A stretch of 64,000 nucleotides of DNA. It comes from Gonium pectorale (lineage: Eukaryota; Chlorophyta; Chlorophyceae; Chlamydomonadales; Volvocaceae). The translations under genes were made by a program, and so were the position numbers. Position 1 is the stretch's first letter, and every line of letters begins with the position of its first letter. Under the pieces are notes generated by a model. The model made no database searches, was not told the DNA's origin, and saw nothing but the letters and a program-made list of their open reading frames with translations. The DNA lies in contig LSYV01000012.1 of assembly GCA_001584585.1 (NCBI GenBank), forward strand, positions 662,171 through 726,170, read 5' to 3'. Positions 60,411-64,000 of the stretch are shown here, in pieces.

Positions 60411-62995
60411 GCAGTCCCTCCGCGCCCTAGGGCGGTGTAGTGGACAGGCGCGGGTTGAGTTCCTGCTGCCGAGTCAGTACCACTTGTAATTTGTTACCTG
60501 GTCGTGGGTTGCCAAAGGAAGGTGTGATGATGGCAGGAGGTCGTTTACTCGCGGCCTGCAATGGTCGAGATTGGGGATGCGGGGGTCTGCCGTCTGCGGG
60601 TGTTAACTATTCCTCACGCATTGTGGTGGCGCTCAGAGACAGTTGCTCGTGGCGAGGCATTAGGCAGGGGCATTCGCAGCAAGAGGCTGTTTCAAAGGCT
60701 TTGTATCTACCGGTATAGTCACGACGGTGTAGAACAAGTTCCGCTTGATGTGCAGGGTAGGGATTGAGGCGTGTTATGACGCGCCCGGCCTCGAGAGTTG
60801 CAAGTGTACTGCGCTGGGAGGTCCTTGGGGAGGAGCTCGCTGAAATGTGGGGTTGCTCATGAGGTGGGGCTGGGTTGCTGCGGCGACGACGCGCGTTGCC
60901 TTTTTGAAGTGGGGTTTACCAAAAAGGTGTTGTCCTGCGGGGGTGTAGCCGGCGGGGCATTGCTGCTTTACCCTATGTATGCAAGCAAAATGGGCAGCCC
61001 CCGACTTGATTGTGTTACTTTTCCGAAGGCTGGAAAGCGATGGTTACAGTGTCTTCCTGTGGCGGCATTCACACGCCCATGTCATGTAGGGTTGTGGTTG
61101 ATTTGACCGTCCACATAATGAAGTCATCGCCTTGACGCTGTGTGCGACGCCACGGGACCCATGTCGCCATGTGTCGGGTGCGCACTCCCAATGCCTGCGG
61201 GCTGATCGCACGCATCCTGTGGGCGCCCTGTCTGCCGCAACGTAGCCCATCCTGGTTAGATCCAAATCCAAAGCCCGGAGCGACTCCAAGTGAGCGCCAG
61301 TGTGGGTCACACCGCATACGGTACTGCCAATTGCGTGACTGCCTGCAGCCAACGAAGCCACAGCAGGACAGATGGAGTTCGCGGCGGGGAGCGGGGACGG
61401 CTCGGGCGGGCGGGAGGAGTGCGATGCGACTGAAGGCGTTTCTGACGCCTTAGTCGCGGCCCGCGTGCCTGCCTGCCCGCCCCTTACGCAACACCGGCAC
61501 CCCGCCCCGCCCAGCCGCCTCATCCCGTGTTCCGCTTGCGTCCGCTCCATCCCCTACCCCACCCTCTGCCTGCGTCCGGTGTTCCCCAAGGATCCAGCCG
61601 CGCGCCCGCGCCGGTCCTGCGCCCCATAAGCAAGCACGCAGTCAGCCGCCTCCATCCCTCATCTCTTACATAACCAACACGCCCGCGCGCCGTCTCCCGC
61701 CCGCGCGCCCCCAGCCCCCGTTCCCCAATGGGGGCGCGCTCCCTGAGACAAGTGCCGCCCATCGCTACTCCAAGTCTGGAGGTTCCCGGCAGCTTCCCTG
61801 CCGGACAAGTTGAAACGGAAACCACGGTCGAAGGCGAAGCGCCTATGGAGTGCTGTTGGCCCGCCCATTGAAGCAGCAATGTCGTGTTTTGTACAACAAT
61901 GGACGGCCTTGTTGTACCCGCGGAGCGTTATGCCGTGGTGGCAAGCTGTCCTCCTGTCCATCGCCGGCCGAACAGCGCGCTTCATAGCTTCCCCCTGCCC
62001 GTCCCCGCCCCCGCCCCTGCCTCACACCGCGGCCGCCAAGACCAATGAAACAAAGCATTGACAGTGGCTTCCCGTGCTCTTCTGCTTAGCGTTGTGCATG
62101 CAGCAGTACGGTATGGGATTTTGCAGTCTGTCACACAGCACAACCCCGCGGCGATCCCACAGAAAACTTGGGCCTATTCGCGTGCTTTCTTTCTTCCCAT
62201 GCCACCTATACTCCTGCGTGCCCCCGCACTCGGCCTGTCCTTCGCACATATTCCTCCCGCAGCCCGCAACCGCACCCCTCACTGGACATCCTGCGTCCGC
62301 CAGGGAGTAACACGAAGAGCACACGTGAGTGGTCGCTTGCCTCGTGGTCATCTCTGGTCGTTCTGAGTGTTGGCAGCTTACGTTGCAGCTCATCAGTGGT
62401 ATTGGCCGTCCCTGGTTCATCGGATCCTGGCCCATTGCAGTCGTCCTACCAGCTTGTAATTCGAGATTGTGGTGTCCCTACCTCAGGTTCCTAGTATCGC
62501 GCTACTTGGCTTTGCTGTTAGTTGGACCTTTGTGTTGTCTTTCCCCCTACTTTTCTAGTGACGCGACGGTCTCGGCCGCCGCACCCCTCTTTTTCGTTTG
62601 TGGAGCTATTACGGTTGCGGAATGCACTTGGAGTAGACGATGCGCTGAGCTGGTTGAGGAGCTGGGGGGGGATGGGGTGTGTGCAGTCAGGCAAGGAGAC
62701 ACTCACCCGCCCCCTGGAAAGCCTGGAATGACGCCTCAATGACCGACCCCACCCGGGCACCCACAACTGTAACATAACGTATAACGTAACTGCCCCTCCC
62801 ACGAACCCACGATGAGCACGCTGCCGAGCGCACCAACAAACCCGCAGGCCGTGCCCACCTGCCCAGACCACCTGCAAGGTAGATAGAACGGCTCTAGTCG
62901 ACCCGGCAAACGCGGCCTACCTAAAACTGGCAGAAACCCCGTGGCCACGGCCGCCAGCTCTGCGTCAACAGTTCGGTCGTCGACGATGTCGTCTT
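60411..62995. other. Dynamin 3' UTR and intergenic DNA; no gene seen
   Basis: 2.6 kb after the dynamin stop. A TGTAA at 60485-60489, 75 bp past the stop, is a good poly(A) signal candidate. Beyond it the frames are short and of biased composition, with no motif I recognise. Confidence 0.6.
60485..60489 (+). terminator. TGTAA poly(A) signal for dynamin-related gene
   Basis: First TGTAA after the stop codon at 60410, in sequence ACTTGTAATTTG. TGTAA is the standard signal in volvocine algae. Confidence 0.5.
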
Positions 62996-63300
62996 ATGGA
63001 TGCGGCTGACTGGGATGCGACGCGAAACGAAACAACGTTTATCGACGAGAGCGTGGCCCTGAACACGCCGCTCGCCACAATCTTACGGTGCGAGAGCTCA
63101 GCTGTAAAAACAGCCTTGGAGAAAACCGTCCAAGAAAGCGACGACGTACATGTTTACACGGACTCGCTCGTCAGTCTGCAGCTCATTCGACGCACTATCC
63201 TTGAGCCCAAAAGCTGCATATAAGCAAGCACAGAGATTGCTCGCCGAGATTGCGCGCCTGCTCGAACGGCGAGCCACCTGCGGCTACCGGACAGTGCTCC
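62996..63300 (+). pseudogene. Retroelement RNase H-like fragment, frameshifted
   Basis: The frame from 62996 contains DVHVYTDSLVSLQLIRR, resembling the TDS-x-x-x-(L/A)-(L/I) block of retrotransposon RNase H domains. It hits a stop at 63221-63223. The similarity resumes in another frame with QRLLAEIARLLERRATCGYR, typical of the following helix. No reverse transcriptase is seen nearby, so this is a decayed piece of a non-LTR or LTR element. The assignment is by motif memory only. Confidence 0.45.
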
Positions 63301-64000
63301 AATGCGGACGATCCGCGAAGCGCTCGCTGCAGTCGGCGGACAGATGGATGCATCGCTTGACCCTGTAGTAAATGCTCTTGAAAAGGAGGGCTTTCAAGTG
63401 GACGCAGAGGGTGGTGCTGACGCTCAGCCGTTTCGCCTGATAAACGTGGACACGGACCTCAAGGCATACCAGCTGAACCTGTGGCAGCGAAACGTCCTGA
63501 AGGCCGTCATCCAAGGTGGTCCTGAACCGCATTGAGGTTTTTGCCCCTTGCGCGGCTTGGATTCGCGATAGACACATCCGCACCGCGCGTAGAAGGCACG
63601 GCTCTTGCTCGTTGCTGTTTGCTTCACAAAGTTACCGGGCGGCGTTGACACACGAGTGGTGCACCCTCATGCAGGGCCGCCGGCCGGGCCCGGGGAGCTC
63701 GGGAGCTGGGCCCGGGGAGCTCGGGAGCTGGGCCCGGGGAGCTCGGGAGCTGGCGGTGAGTCCTGGTATTGCATTCAGTTGGTGGTCCACAGGAGATACT
63801 AGCACCACTTGAACATCGCCCGCGCGACTTTTGGAGCGCCTCGCTTACGTTTCCTGCAAATGTTGATACTGCGTGCGTTGGCGCGCCACTTACACTCAGT
63901 GAAAACCAGCTCGCTTGCGCCTAGAGCCGCTGCTCCTTTCCGCGCTCCCCTCCCAAACCTTGCATATGCCCCTGCCCCTGTCTCACACCGCGGCTGCCAA
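63301..64000. other. No gene seen; right window edge
   Basis: 700 bp without a recognisable coding region. It holds a 22-bp tandem triplication at 63686-63751. The last 45 bases, ending CTCACACCGCGGCTGCCAA, resemble 62000-62045, so a repeat may continue beyond the window. Confidence 0.5.
63686..63751 (+). repeat. 22-bp perfect tandem triplication
   Basis: Three exact copies of a unit beginning GGGCCCGGGGAGCTCGGGAG. Confidence 0.85.

Overview
This is a nuclear genome window from a green alga, most likely volvocine (Chlamydomonas/Volvox type). The DNA is GC-rich and each gene is cut into many short exons by GT-AG introns. Ala/Gly/Pro-rich low-complexity insertions sit inside conserved domains. 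Ser/Arg-rich plastid-type leaders precede several enzymes, TGTAA poly(A) signals are present, and the closest families are plant-like. Three runs of N (19428-19853, 30078-30566, 46080-46689) are assembly gaps. The gene models below were built by chaining exons whose splice phases agree; they are predictions from sequence alone.

Left 40 kb: five consecutive oxidoreductase genes. (1) A FAD-dependent monooxygenase, minus strand, 164-6725 (MO1). (2) A large plant-type molybdenum/FAD/2Fe-2S aldehyde oxidase, plus strand, 8126-22253, diverging from MO1. (3) A Rieske non-haem-iron oxygenase of the pheophorbide a oxygenase (PAO/TIC55/PTC52) family, minus strand, 24738-29501 (PAO1). (4) A second FAD monooxygenase, minus strand, 30914-34472 (MO2). 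(5) A second PAO-like oxygenase, plus strand, 34604-39461 (PAO2). MO2 and PAO2 start only 131 bp apart, head to head. Both MO genes and both PAO genes carry plastid-like leaders, and each pair is paralogous. In the PAO pair the Rieske exons, the intron between them and the C-terminal exons are nearly identical, while the catalytic middle has diverged. That pattern points to gene conversion. The block looks like a previously undescribed plastid-linked oxidative gene cluster; its substrate cannot be read from sequence.

Right 24 kb: housekeeping genes. These are the 20S proteasome alpha-5 subunit (plus, 41577-43901), a La-type RNA-binding protein (minus, 45971-51389, C-terminus partly in a gap) and a dynamin-related GTPase (plus, 51783-60410). 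La and dynamin are divergent across 393 bp. The last 3.5 kb holds no intact gene, only a decayed RNase H-like retroelement fragment near 63000-63300.

Repeats: a roughly 150-240 bp dispersed repeat is arrayed in PAO2 intron 10 and recurs inverted beside the gap in the aldehyde oxidase. Two perfect 27-28 bp inverted repeats lie in dynamin introns and are hairpin/MITE or small-RNA-precursor candidates. Several short minisatellites occur in introns.
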